This document shows positions 42,860 through 52,061 of a DNA stretch of 64,000 nucleotides, in pieces. The DNA is from Chitinophagaceae bacterium. Lineage in GTDB: Bacteria > Bacteroidota > Bacteroidia > Chitinophagales > Chitinophagaceae. The translations under genes were made by a program, and so were the position numbers. Location: the NCBI GenBank assembly GCA_019752045.1, contig JAIEMP010000003.1, forward strand, positions 434,001 through 498,000, given 5' to 3'. Every line of letters begins with the position of its first letter. Position 1 is the first letter of the stretch. The notes under the pieces were generated by a model. It ran no database searches. It worked only from the letters and a program-made list of their open reading frames with translations, and had not been told where the DNA came from.

Positions 42860-44023
42860 CTATCTGTCAATATCCGGTATCACTAAATCAAGTGATCCCA
42901 TGATGGCAATTAAGTCGCCGATCTTTCCACCTCTGGCCATATGATCCAACGCACTTAAATTACTAAAGCCGGGTGAACGGAACTTGATCCTGTATGGAGT
43001 TGTTCCGCCTTCACTTACAATATAAACACCAAACTCACCACGTGCTGTTTCAACACGACTATAGTATTCGCCTTTTGGCAATTTCAATACTGCTTTTGTT
43101 TTTGCCTGGAACTCACCTTCGGGAACCTGGTCAATCAGTTGCTCAATAATAGAAAGTGATTGACGCATTTCTTTCATCCGCACCATATAGCGTGCATAAC
43201 AATCGCCACCGGTTTCTATCACTTCATCAAACTGCAATTTATTATATACTTCGTAAGGGTATAATTTACGTATATCACAAACTACATTGCTTCCTCTTGC
43301 AACAGGGCCTGTGCAACCATAAGAAACAGCATCTGCTGCAGATAAAACTCCAACGCCCTGCATTCTGTTTTTGAAAATGATATTATCGGTTAACAATTCA
43401 TCATACTCATCAATTTTTAATTTGAATTGTTTGATGAACTCATGTACCCTTCGTTGAAAATTAGGATGCAGATCGGCCATTACGCCACCCGGCACCATAT
43501 AATTCATGGTTAACCTTGTGCCACAGGTTTCTTCAAAAATATCGTTGATCAGTTCCCGTTCACGAAAAGCATGAAAGAAAGGAGTAAGTGCACCCACATC
43601 CATTCCCAATGCTCCCCACCAGAGCTGATGCGAAGCAAGCCTGGTTAATTCATCCATTAATACACGGATCACCTGTGCACGTTCAGGAACTTCAATCTGT
43701 AATCCTTTTTCAACACATAAACAACAACCATGGTTGTTGATATGTGAAGAGAGATAATCCATTTTACTCGTTACATAAATAAACTGGCGGAAGGTTAAGC
43801 TTTCGCACATCTTTTCAATGGAACGATGGATATAACCAAGATGCGGTTCTACCTTTTTAATGGTTTCACCATTTAATGTAATCACCAAGTGCAACACACC
43901 ATGTGTAGATGGATGTTGCGGTCCTACATTAATGATGAGATCGCCGGCCCCCTCTAAATCTCCTCCGCCGTTTAGCGGAGAGACTTGTGTAGCATCTTGT
44001 AATATTTCTGTTTGTCTGTACAT
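42860..44023 (-). CDS. nuoD: NADH-quinone oxidoreductase subunit D
   Basis: This 387-residue 49-kDa-type subunit forms the quinone site with NuoB. Signatures are INVGPQHPSTHGVLHL, EPHLGYIHRSIEK, DYLSSHINNHGCCLCVEKG, GALTPFFHAFRERE and the C-terminal GSLDLVIPDIDR. The N-terminal residues 13-26 (QVSPLNGGGDLEGA) are encoded by a repeat (43946-43987) and are not conserved. NuoC and NuoD are separate genes here, not fused. Confidence 0.95.
   Translation of the reverse strand: MYRQTEILQDATQVSPLNGGGDLEGAGDLIINVGPQHPSTHGVLHLVITLNGETIKKVEPHLGYIHRSIEKMCESLTFRQFIYVTSKMDYLSSHINNHGCCLCVEKGLQIEVPERAQVIRVLMDELTRLASHQLWWGALGMDVGALTPFFHAFRERELINDIFEETCGTRLTMNYMVPGGVMADLHPNFQRRVHEFIKQFKLKIDEYDELLTDNIIFKNRMQGVGVLSAADAVSYGCTGPVARGSNVVCDIRKLYPYEVYNKLQFDEVIETGGDCYARYMVRMKEMRQSLSIIEQLIDQVPEGEFQAKTKAVLKLPKGEYYSRVETARGEFGVYIVSEGGTTPYRIKFRSPGFSNLSALDHMARGGKIGDLIAIMGSLDLVIPDIDR
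43946..43987. repeat. Repeat unit inside the nuoD 5' end
   Basis: GGCCCCCTCTAAATCTCCTC followed by CGCCGTTTAGCGGAG is the stop-proximal spacer family, here read as codons 13-26 of nuoD. Confidence 0.75.
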
Positions 44024-44211
44024 AGCCTCACCCTCGTTCCCTCTCCGGTAGAGAGGGAGGCCGGGCTTTTATTTTTTTAATATAACTTTTGTAATTCAGC
44101 ATTTCGGCTTTTGTTATTCTTAGCATCAAATTTCAAAGTCTTAAAATTTATTAAATTCTCCGTTAAGCTGGGCAAGTGCCATGCAGTTCCCCCTTCAGGG
44201 GGCGGAGGGGG
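44024..44211. repeat. nuoC-nuoD spacer with two repeat hairpins
   Basis: The start-proximal unit (CCTCACCCTCGTTCCCTCTC, then CGGTAGAGAGGGAGGCC) occupies 44024-44059 and touches the nuoD ATG. Read on the sense strand it ends GAGGGTGAGGCT-ATG. The stop-proximal unit TAAGCTGGGCAAGTGCC...CCCCCTTCAGGGGG (44164-44211) touches the nuoC stop codon. Confidence 0.8.
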
Positions 44212-44670
44212 TTACAGTTTTATCATATTCACCGCATCTTCAAAATCTTTCCGTAACGGATTTTTTCCTTCCCATCCATCAGGTAAAATCAATAAACGCA
44301 GATCAGGATGATTAAGAAAATTAACGCCAAACAATTCATACACTTCACGTTCATGAAACTCTGCTGTGCGCCAGATATGTGAAACGGTTTCTATTTCAGG
44401 ACTTGTTCTGTTTAACTCCACTTTCATCACCAATGGTTGACGATGTGCTGTGGAAGTAAAATGATAGACCATCTGCAAATTGGTTTTCCAATCAATACAG
44501 GTTAAGGAAAACATATAATCGAAATTGAGATCAGGATGATTACGAATGATCTCTGCATTTGATAAGAATTTATCTGCAGCAACAGTCATACTGAGCCATT
44601 CGCTACTTTCATCAAGAGTAGCTGTGGGGATGATTTCAGTAAGCTTGTTTTTTAATTCTTCTTTTGTCAT
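44212..44670 (-). CDS. nuoC: NADH-quinone oxidoreductase subunit C
   Basis: This 152-residue 30-kDa-type subunit is part of the connecting arm of complex I. Signatures are MFSLTCIDWKTNLQMVYHF, EIETVSHIWRTAEFHEREVYELFGVNFLNHPDLRLLILPDGWEG near the end and PLRKDF. I chose ATG at 44670 (MTKEELKNKL); a longer frame from 44718 starts inside a repeat and is unlikely. Confidence 0.94.
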   Translation of the reverse strand: MTKEELKNKLTEIIPTATLDESSEWLSMTVAADKFLSNAEIIRNHPDLNFDYMFSLTCIDWKTNLQMVYHFTSTAHRQPLVMKVELNRTSPEIETVSHIWRTAEFHEREVYELFGVNFLNHPDLRLLILPDGWEGKNPLRKDFEDAVNMIKL

Positions 44671-44716
44671 AACTGTATGCAACCAACATCTTTTTCTATT
44701 GAACTTTCTTTCTTGC

Positions 44717-44743
44717 ATCCGTCAGACGAGGGCGTCAGACGGG
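44717..44743. repeat. CCGTCAGACG repeat in the nuoB-nuoC spacer
   Basis: ATCCGTCAGACGAGGGCGTC and the following AGACGGGG carry two CGTCAGACG units. The same core forms the arms of the palindrome inside rsmE. Confidence 0.65.
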
Positions 44744-44752
44744 GCGTTTGTC

Positions 44753-45304
44753 TTAGGCAACTTTCATTTCGTCTCTGATCTGTTCTCTTGTCATACCACT
44801 CTTAATTTTTTCCTGTAGTTGAATCATGGCATGCAGCAAGGCTTCCGGTCTTGGCGGACAACCGGCCACATACACATCAACAGGAATCACATGATCAGCA
44901 CCTTTTACAACTGAATACGTATTGTAAAAAAAAGGACCACCGCTGGTAGCACATGCGCCCATGGCCACTACATATTTCGGATCGGCCATTTGATCGTACA
45001 ATCGTTTCAATACAGGAGCCATTTTATTTACAATGGTGCCTGCAATAATAATCACATCAGCCTGTCGAGGTGTAGCCCTTGCCACTTCAAAACCAAAACG
45101 GCTCCAGTCGTATTTTGCTGCAGCCGTACTCATCATTTCAATGGCACAACAACTGGTGCCAAATACCAATGGCCATAATGAATTGCTGCGTGCCCAGTTG
45201 ATCACATCATCCAAACGGCTGGTTAATACACCACCAGTTGGGGTTTGATGCACATCACCCGGAAAGCCTCCTGCAATTGTCTGAATATTTTTTACTTCAT
45301 CCAT
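44753..45304 (-). CDS. nuoB: NADH-quinone oxidoreductase subunit B
   Basis: This 183-residue subunit carries the terminal cluster N2 next to the quinone site. All four ligands are present: Cys52-Cys53 ([11 protein letters not shown]), Cys118 (MGACATSGG) and Cys149 ([12 protein letters not shown]). [29 protein letters not shown] is the family's core segment. It lies after nuoA with a 75-base spacer that holds another GC hairpin. Confidence 0.95.
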   Translation of the reverse strand: MDEVKNIQTIAGGFPGDVHQTPTGGVLTSRLDDVINWARSNSLWPLVFGTSCCAIEMMSTAAAKYDWSRFGFEVARATPRQADVIIIAGTIVNKMAPVLKRLYDQMADPKYVVAMGACATSGGPFFYNTYSVVKGADHVIPVDVYVAGCPPRPEALLHAMIQLQEKIKSGMTREQIRDEMKVA

Positions 45305-45340
45305 TTTTTAAACTCAATTCGTGTACATATATTATTTCAT

Positions 45341-45377
45341 CCATGTTCAGGTTCCCCTTTAGGGGCGGAGTGGCTTT
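45341..45377. repeat. Stop-proximal repeat in the nuoA-nuoB spacer
   Basis: CATGTTCAGGTTCCCCTTTAGGGGCGGAGTGGC is a diverged member of the spacer family, located just past the nuoA stop codon on the sense strand. Confidence 0.6.
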
Positions 45378-45379
45378 TC

Positions 45380-45730
45380 TTATTGCCATTTCAACGCACC
45401 TTTTTTGTGTGCGTATAAAAAACCCATAAACAGGATGAAGAGAAAAATCACTGCTTCAACTAATGCAATCCAACCTGTACCTTTTACAACCACGGCCCAG
45501 GGGTATAAAAAAATCAACTCCACATCAAAAATTAAAAAGAGAAGTGCAAAGAGATAATAGCCTACGTTAAACTGAATCCAGCTGGGTCCACGGGTAGGAA
45601 CACCACATTCGTAAGCTTCGCCTTTTTGCTTATTCTTGGTTGCTTTCAACACAACTTTTGAAATGAGCAATGCAATGCCGGCAAAGGCAACAGCAGCAAT
45701 CATTAATACAATGAGTGAAGATGCACCCAT
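45380..45730 (-). CDS. nuoA: NADH-quinone oxidoreductase subunit A
   Basis: This 116-residue complex I subunit has three helices, with the conserved YECGVPTRGPSW loop and the acidic FDVELIFLYPWAVV helix. It is the first nuo gene. TATATTCG, read on the minus strand at 45751-45758, could be its -7 box, 20 bases before the ATG, but no clear -33 is found at the right distance. Confidence 0.94.
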   Translation of the reverse strand: MGASSLIVLMIAAVAFAGIALLISKVVLKATKNKQKGEAYECGVPTRGPSWIQFNVGYYLFALLFLIFDVELIFLYPWAVVVKGTGWIALVEAVIFLFILFMGFLYAHKKGALKWQ

Positions 45731-45835
45731 AAAAATTTATTTAAGTTAAACGAATATAACAACTAGTTTTTATACTTGTACTGATTGATGTGAACTGTGG
45801 ATATGTTAACCATCATGTATAAAAATTTCTTTCAC

Positions 45836-46555
45836 TTAGCCATAAAGCTCCTGATGAATTGCTTTTTTATCGTAGCCCATATCCATGATGCGTTTTTTTG
45901 TTTCATCAATCATGGCCTTCCATCCGCACAAATAAAATTTTGCAGGTTGTCGGTTGCTGCAAAGCTCTTCATAAATGGGATGTACATAACCGCTGCGCCC
46001 TTCCCACTGTTCTCTGGAGAGAGTTGGGATATAATGAAAGCCGGGGCAATCCTTCTGTAATTGAGTGAGCTCTTCATAATACAGCAGATCTTCTTTTTTA
46101 CGTGTGCCGAACAACAGATAAATATTGTTGTGCGGTATATGATGTAACTGAATATACTGCGACATACTGCGGAAAGGTGCAATACCTGTACCTGTACAAA
46201 TAAAGAAGAGATCGGTATCAATCGGGTCGGGCAATGTAAATACACCCATAGCGCCACGTACCGGTAATTCTGTTCCCACCACTGCATTTGCAAAAAGCCA
46301 GGTGGTGCCGGCACCCGCTTCATTTAATACAATAAGGAGTTCAAATACATTGCTGCCATCGGGCCAGGATGCAATGCTGTAGCTGCGTAAACGCTTACTC
46401 TGCTGTTCGTGAATGGGAAATTCGAGCTGAACAAACTGACCCGGCTTGAAATCAAATGTATCCAGCTCAGCAAGCTGAATCCAGTAACGTTTTGTATTAG
46501 GAGTTTCATCAACAATACGGATGATGGTACCCGTTCGCCAGGGTTGAAGCGCCAT
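45836..46555 (-). CDS. Ferredoxin-NADP reductase-like FAD oxidoreductase
   Basis: This 239-residue flavoprotein has the FNR fold. FAD-binding residues 55-60 (RLRSYSIAS) and the preceding beta-barrel (KPGQFVQLEF) are in place. The NAD(P)-binding half shows FICTGTGIAPFRSM and LLFGTRKKEDLLYYEEL, then FYLCGWKAMIDETKK. It has no 2Fe-2S domain. FNR-type enzymes exchange electrons between NAD(P)H and ferredoxin or flavodoxin. It lies 105 bases upstream of nuoA on the same strand. Because the operon lacks the NADH-oxidising subunits, I note the possibility that it supplies or drains reduced ferredoxin for this complex I, but nothing in the sequence proves a link. Confidence 0.85.
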   Translation of the reverse strand: MALQPWRTGTIIRIVDETPNTKRYWIQLAELDTFDFKPGQFVQLEFPIHEQQSKRLRSYSIASWPDGSNVFELLIVLNEAGAGTTWLFANAVVGTELPVRGAMGVFTLPDPIDTDLFFICTGTGIAPFRSMSQYIQLHHIPHNNIYLLFGTRKKEDLLYYEELTQLQKDCPGFHYIPTLSREQWEGRSGYVHPIYEELCSNRQPAKFYLCGWKAMIDETKKRIMDMGYDKKAIHQELYG

Positions 46556-46715
46556 TGGTTTATAGTTTAATAGTCCAATTTATTTTATCTGAAGGGTATT
46601 TCCTAAAACTTTTTCATGATTTTAATCATTGGGGATATTCTTTTGATTATTTAACCAGTAATCCGCTTTCATTTTTCAAAGATCATTTGTAGTTTGTTGT
46701 ATAAACCTTATCAAC

Positions 46716-47183
46716 ATGTTCAGCTCCAGTTCAAGTTTCGGGAGAACATTCATTCCCGTTATACTAGTTGTTGTTTTACTTGCATCCTGTAAAGTAACCC
46801 TGCTTGCTCCATATGATGAAATAACCGACAAGACCATCACGGAGATGCAGGAAATGACCTCCACTTTTTTTGTTGCATTAGAAAGTGAACCCGAGAATAC
46901 TCAATTGAAATACGACAATCAAAAACAATTTTATCAGCAGTTAAAAGTAAAAGCAGCAACTGTGCGTATCCGTAATGCAGCCATTGATAAAAATAAAATC
47001 ATGGTGGGTATGATCAATGAGCTGGAAGCAAATATTGGCCGGCTGCAGCAACTGCATAAAGGAAAACCCAACGGCATGCTGCTACCGCAAGAAGTAAAAC
47101 TGCTGAAAGAAACCTTTGAAACGCAGTACGGCGCCATTATTTATTTTTTAATGGCGTTGAAACAACGGGCGAAAACTTCCTGA
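46716..47183 (+). CDS. Hypothetical lipoprotein
   Basis: This 155-residue lipoprotein has lipobox VVLLASC at residue 25 and a helical mature part rich in Gln and Glu (YDNQKQFYQQLKVKAATVRIRNAAIDKNK, MINELEANIGRLQQLHKG). It has no catalytic motif. It is followed after 48 bases by a small protein gene that may be co-transcribed. I do not recognise the family. Confidence 0.6.
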   Translation: MFSSSSSFGRTFIPVILVVVLLASCKVTLLAPYDEITDKTITEMQEMTSTFFVALESEPENTQLKYDNQKQFYQQLKVKAATVRIRNAAIDKNKIMVGMINELEANIGRLQQLHKGKPNGMLLPQEVKLLKETFETQYGAIIYFLMALKQRAKTS

Positions 47184-47231
47184 AACTGATTCCACTTTTT
47201 ATTTTCCATTTTTCACTTTCAATTTTATCAT

Positions 47232-47561
47232 ATGCCACTCGATACACAACAATTAGTAAATGACATGCTGGGTGCTGCCAAACTAAACCTTGGTAAATTC
47301 TGGAAGCAGGCCAAACCCTTTGCAGAAAATGAAACACTCAATATGGCCAACAAACTGTTGATGATTGAACAGCTAAAGCTGGAAGGCAAGATTACCAAAG
47401 AAGAAGCGCTGCTTCATATTGACATACAGAAAAGTGCTTTCCGTACGGTGCTGCTCTCCATTAAAGGGCTGGGCTTGATTGCCGTTGAAGGAACCATCAA
47501 TGCTGCACTGGGTTCCATTGCTAAAGTGGTGAACAAGGCGTTGGGGTGGGGGTTGTTGTGA
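47232..47561 (+). CDS. Hypothetical small protein
   Basis: This 109-residue product lacks a signal peptide. Helical segments LNMANKLLMIEQLKLEGKITKEEALLHIDIQKSAF and a Gly/Ala-rich C-terminus (KGLGLIAVEGTINAALGSIAKVVNKALGWG) could associate with membranes. The function is unknown. It is likely to be in an operon with the lipoprotein gene upstream. Confidence 0.55.
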   Translation: MPLDTQQLVNDMLGAAKLNLGKFWKQAKPFAENETLNMANKLLMIEQLKLEGKITKEEALLHIDIQKSAFRTVLLSIKGLGLIAVEGTINAALGSIAKVVNKALGWGLL

Positions 47562-47928
47562 AAAGGGTATTTTGATATATCTAATAAGTAATACTAAATT
47601 TTGTTTTGAACAATTTAGCTTAAGGTTTAAATATTGATTTTATGAAGACCGAATTCGAATTAAACTAAACCATTTGTTTAGGCAAGAAAACTTCCTTTTT
47701 CTATTGAAAAAATTAATTCCTACAAAGTATTATTGAAGCCGGCTGCCACTCCAAAATATTAACCTGTCTATTTTTTCGGGTGTTTTCACCCTCATGTTCC
47801 GGTTAAGATACCCTTGTCAAGGATCTGGTGATTTTAGAATATTTATGTCAGAAAAGTGAGACCAAATTTTAATGGTCTAACCCGGGAGGCCGAAAACGGG
47901 CTCAAGAGTAGGCATAAATATATTTTCT
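47562..47928 (+). other. Spacer with three hairpins upstream of the outer-membrane protein gene
   Basis: No gene is seen in these 367 bases. Hairpins lie at 47778-47791 (GGGTG/CACCC, TTTT loop), 47859-47878 (AGACCA/TGGTCT) and 47886-47903 (GAG-CCG/CGG-CTC, AAAA loop). The last two sit 25-70 bases before the ATG at 47929 and could fold in the leader of its mRNA. I recognise no known riboswitch. Confidence 0.4.
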
Positions 47929-48957
47929 ATGTTTAAGAACTTCCTGCTTTTAGTAATTCTCGCAATGCCTATTATTATTCAGGCACAGAATATATTACCA
48001 GTATTTAAAGGTAGACCTACCGTCATGCAAAAAGTACAGCTTCAGGTTTCAAAAAACGAAAAGGAAATAGCGAAACTTACCAAAGAAAAAAAGAATCTTT
48101 CAACATTTGAGTTTTCTAAAGAGGAGCAAAAGACAAGGCAAGAAAAGCTGACTTTTAAAATCGACTCTATACTTTTTAAAATCGATTCGCTTAACTCAAT
48201 AACAAATCTATCCAACAGATACTCTATATTAACCTTTTATGGATCGGCAGCAGTTGGAGCTGGTACTGATTTTTTGAGTACGATAACTTCTACAGGACAG
48301 TTGAATGCTATCGTTAATCCTTTTGGAAATACATTTGTAGGAATCGGAGCAAACCTGCTTTTTGCCAACCCTGACAAAGGGGTTAATAAAGATTCTGTTG
48401 ATTTCAAATCGCTTATGTTTCCGGAGACGGGAAATTTTGGTGTGCTGGCATCATTTTCACAAAAAATTCACTTGAAATCAAAAACTCAACCAGATGCTAA
48501 TAATGAATTCAGACAGCATTTTTTAGTGCCGCAGTTTTCATTCGCATACAGAAGAGTTGCCATTGACACAATTTCCACCGGGTTTAAAGTATTGAATTAC
48601 AATATTGGGTTTAAATACCAATTAGAAGGGATGACTAAAGATTCAAATCAAATTGCTTTTTCTATAATGCCTTATTATCATTTTTTCAATATTCCAAATG
48701 AAGATGTCTCTGTTTTTCACAAATTTGTTGATGATTCCTTATTTGCAAATATTAATAAGGGAGCGGCAATACAAGCGATTGGTATTAAAACAACACTTCA
48801 ATATACATCATTTTTATTCTTTTTTGATTTCAGATATACTTTGAAGACGGCTAAAAATATGATTGATGGTAATCCTTTCAAAGGAACACTTGTTAATATC
48901 GGTTTTGCAACGAATATAAATATGCCGCTTACAAAAAAGAAAAAGGAAGACGATTAA
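47929..48957 (+). CDS. Predicted outer-membrane protein with coiled coil
   Basis: This 342-residue protein has a signal peptide (MFKNFLLLVILAMPIIIQAQ), a Lys/Glu-rich coiled-coil stretch (residues 35-90: VQLQVSKNEKEIAKLTKEKKN), and then about 220 residues of alternating strands (FGVLASFSQKIHLKS, HFLVPQFSFAYRRVAI, FLFFFDFRYTLK) typical of a beta-barrel. The C-terminus ends in a Lys/Asp tail rather than Phe. I cannot name it. A bidirectional terminator overlaps its 3' end. Confidence 0.6.
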   Translation: MFKNFLLLVILAMPIIIQAQNILPVFKGRPTVMQKVQLQVSKNEKEIAKLTKEKKNLSTFEFSKEEQKTRQEKLTFKIDSILFKIDSLNSITNLSNRYSILTFYGSAAVGAGTDFLSTITSTGQLNAIVNPFGNTFVGIGANLLFANPDKGVNKDSVDFKSLMFPETGNFGVLASFSQKIHLKSKTQPDANNEFRQHFLVPQFSFAYRRVAIDTISTGFKVLNYNIGFKYQLEGMTKDSNQIAFSIMPYYHFFNIPNEDVSVFHKFVDDSLFANINKGAAIQAIGIKTTLQYTSFLFFFDFRYTLKTAKNMIDGNPFKGTLVNIGFATNINMPLTKKKKEDD

Positions 48958-48971
48958 TAGTCTTCCTTTTT
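48941..48971. terminator. Bidirectional terminator overlapping the stop codon
   Basis: AAAAGGAAGAC and GTCTTCCTTTT form an 11-bp stem with an 8-base loop; T runs are provided on both strands. It contains the stop codon of the gene at 47929-48957 and lies 18 bases past the end of the convergent hydrolase gene. Confidence 0.85.
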
Positions 48972-48988
48972 AAAAAATGTTTATTGTC

Positions 48989-49819
48989 TTACTTCTTAAA
49001 CACCCCACCCAAAAACTCTTTCATATCCTTCCAGCTGGCAGTATCAGCAGCTGCATTATACTTAATGGGTATGTTGAATTTTTCGCCCATGGCTGTTGCA
49101 TTGGGGTTGGTGAATGCATGAACTGCATCAGGATATTCTTTAAACGTATAGGCAACTCCTGTAGAATCCATTTCCTTTTTAAACTTTGCCACTTCTTCTG
49201 CAGGTACAAAGGGATCGGTAGCACCATGACAAACCAAAATCTTCGATTTCAGTAAGTCCTTGTTTAAAGGAGTGCCAATTACGTTGCCATGGAAACTTAC
49301 CACAGCTTTTAAATCAATCCCCATGCGGGCCGTATTCAAAACCATAGCACCTCCAAAACAATAACCGATTGCAGCAATGTTTGCTGCATCTGTTTGTGCA
49401 TAGGTCTTCATTTTTGCAATGGCTGCTTCAATTCGGGTTTTTGCCATTTGCGGATTTTGATAAAATGGAGTGGCAAACGCACCGGCACTATCGGGGTTAT
49501 CGGCTGTTTTGCCGTTACCATACATGTCAATTGCCATGGCAATATAACCGAGCTTAGCCAGTTCACGGGCACGCATCATGCCGTAATCATTCAAACCCCA
49601 CCACTCAGGCACAACCAAAACAGCAGGACGGATGCCTTCTATATTTTCATCATACACTACAAACCCGTTCATGGTTACACTATCGCCCATATAAGTAATC
49701 TTTTCTTCTTTCAACTTTGGTTCTTTTATTTCGGCCGCTTTGTCTGTTGCATTATTGCAGGCAACAAAGAATAGCAGCATCAACGGTAAAACAAACTTTA
49801 CTGAGAGTATCTTTTTCAT
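48989..49819 (-). CDS. Dienelactone hydrolase family lipoprotein
   Basis: This 276-residue alpha/beta hydrolase follows a lipoprotein signal (KFVLPLMLLFFVAC). The triad is Cys in GYCFGGAM, Asp in CHGATDPFVP and His in DAVHAFTNP, the dienelactone hydrolase pattern with a Cys nucleophile. VVPEWWGLNDYGMMRARELAKLGYIAMAIDMYG is the typical early segment. It should act in the periplasm on an unknown ester. TATATTCG at 49849-49856 (minus strand) is a candidate -7 box. Confidence 0.85.
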   Translation of the reverse strand: MKKILSVKFVLPLMLLFFVACNNATDKAAEIKEPKLKEEKITYMGDSVTMNGFVVYDENIEGIRPAVLVVPEWWGLNDYGMMRARELAKLGYIAMAIDMYGNGKTADNPDSAGAFATPFYQNPQMAKTRIEAAIAKMKTYAQTDAANIAAIGYCFGGAMVLNTARMGIDLKAVVSFHGNVIGTPLNKDLLKSKILVCHGATDPFVPAEEVAKFKKEMDSTGVAYTFKEYPDAVHAFTNPNATAMGEKFNIPIKYNAAADTASWKDMKEFLGGVFKK

Positions 49820-50012
49820 AATAATCAGTTTATAAATTTAAATGTGGACGAATATAACCGCAAAGAGTAGAAAAAGTTGCAATGACAATGTCATGTTTGT
49901 CAAATAACGCCAATACAGAGGGGTCGGTGCAGCTTTCATCAGCCTGTTGAAAGAAGCAAAACTCCGGCCAGCCCCCAAATTTTCCCCAATCTCAAATTTT
50001 CAGATCTTCTAA

Positions 50013-50043
50013 TTGGACAATTACCCCTCCTCCCTTACCTTTG
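50013..50043 (+). promoter_or_regulatory. Promoter of atpD
   Basis: TTG, 20 bases and TACCTTTG match the Bacteroidota consensus exactly at the -7 box. The box ends 39 bases before the atpD ATG. Confidence 0.8.
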
Positions 50044-50058
50044 CGGCCTGAATAATAA

Positions 50059-51582
<1,524 letters not shown>

Positions 51583-51734
51583 GCCCCCTAAATCCCCCAA
51601 AGGGGGAGTTGGAAAGGCAACAGTAAAAGTATTTTCGAACAGTTCTTTTATCATTATTTCAAAATAAAATAAACCGCTTACATCTTTAGGGCTGTGAGTG
51701 GTGTTCCTCCCCTTTGGGGAGGTTAGGAGGGGCC
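51583..51734. repeat. atpD-atpC spacer with stop- and start-proximal repeat hairpins
   Basis: GGCCCCCTAAATCCCCCAAA and the following GGGGGAG begin at the base after the atpD stop codon. CCTCCCC-TTT-GGGGAGG (51706-51722) lies before atpC and is followed by TTAGGAGGGGCC-ATG, so the repeat supplies the Shine-Dalgarno sequence. The layout is the same as in the nuo spacers. Confidence 0.8.
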
Positions 51735-51986
51735 ATGAATTTAGAAATATTAACTCCACTCGGAAAAACATATAGCGGCGAGGTAATTGGTGTACAGTTA
51801 CCAGGTATTGCCGGTAGCTTCGAAGTGCTGGATAACCACGCTCCGTTGGTGAGTGCATTAAAAGCCGGACAATTAAAAATTCTGGTTGAAAAAAACCGCA
51901 ACGAACTGTATAAAATACAAGGTGGTTTTGTAGAAGTGCTGAACAACAAAGTAACCGTGCTGATTGAAGGAAGTGAAGCTGTGTAA
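51735..51986 (+). CDS. atpC: F1-ATP synthase subunit epsilon, short form
   Basis: This 83-residue protein corresponds to the N-terminal beta-sandwich of epsilon (MNLEILTPLGKTYSG, LPGIAGSFEVLDNHAPLVSAL, YKIQGGFVEVLNNKVTVL). The C-terminal two-helix domain, which brakes ATP hydrolysis in longer homologues, is absent. Short epsilon subunits are known in Bacteroidota, so this is not necessarily a truncation. ATG at 51735 follows AGGAGG at a good distance. It ends at a strong terminator. Confidence 0.93.
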   Translation: MNLEILTPLGKTYSGEVIGVQLPGIAGSFEVLDNHAPLVSALKAGQLKILVEKNRNELYKIQGGFVEVLNNKVTVLIEGSEAV

Positions 51987-52010
51987 ACAGATTTAGATAA
52001 GTTTAAAAAG

Positions 52011-52039
52011 TCCCGTCAAGAAATTGATGGGATTTTTTT
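52011..52039 (+). terminator. Terminator of atpDC
   Basis: TCCCGTCAA and TTGATGGGA form a 9-bp stem (one G-U pair) with a GAAA tetraloop, followed by seven T residues. Confidence 0.9.
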
Positions 52040-52061
52040 ATCTTACAACAAATCTCTTCAT

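Noticed and set aside
44753-45304. Plus-strand open frames opposite nuoB
   Set aside because: They run antisense to a conserved iron-sulfur subunit and lack start signals.
49394-49774. Plus-strand open frame of 126 residues opposite the dienelactone hydrolase
   Set aside because: It is the antisense of a well-supported enzyme with its triad intact; the product is Cys/His-rich without a family pattern.
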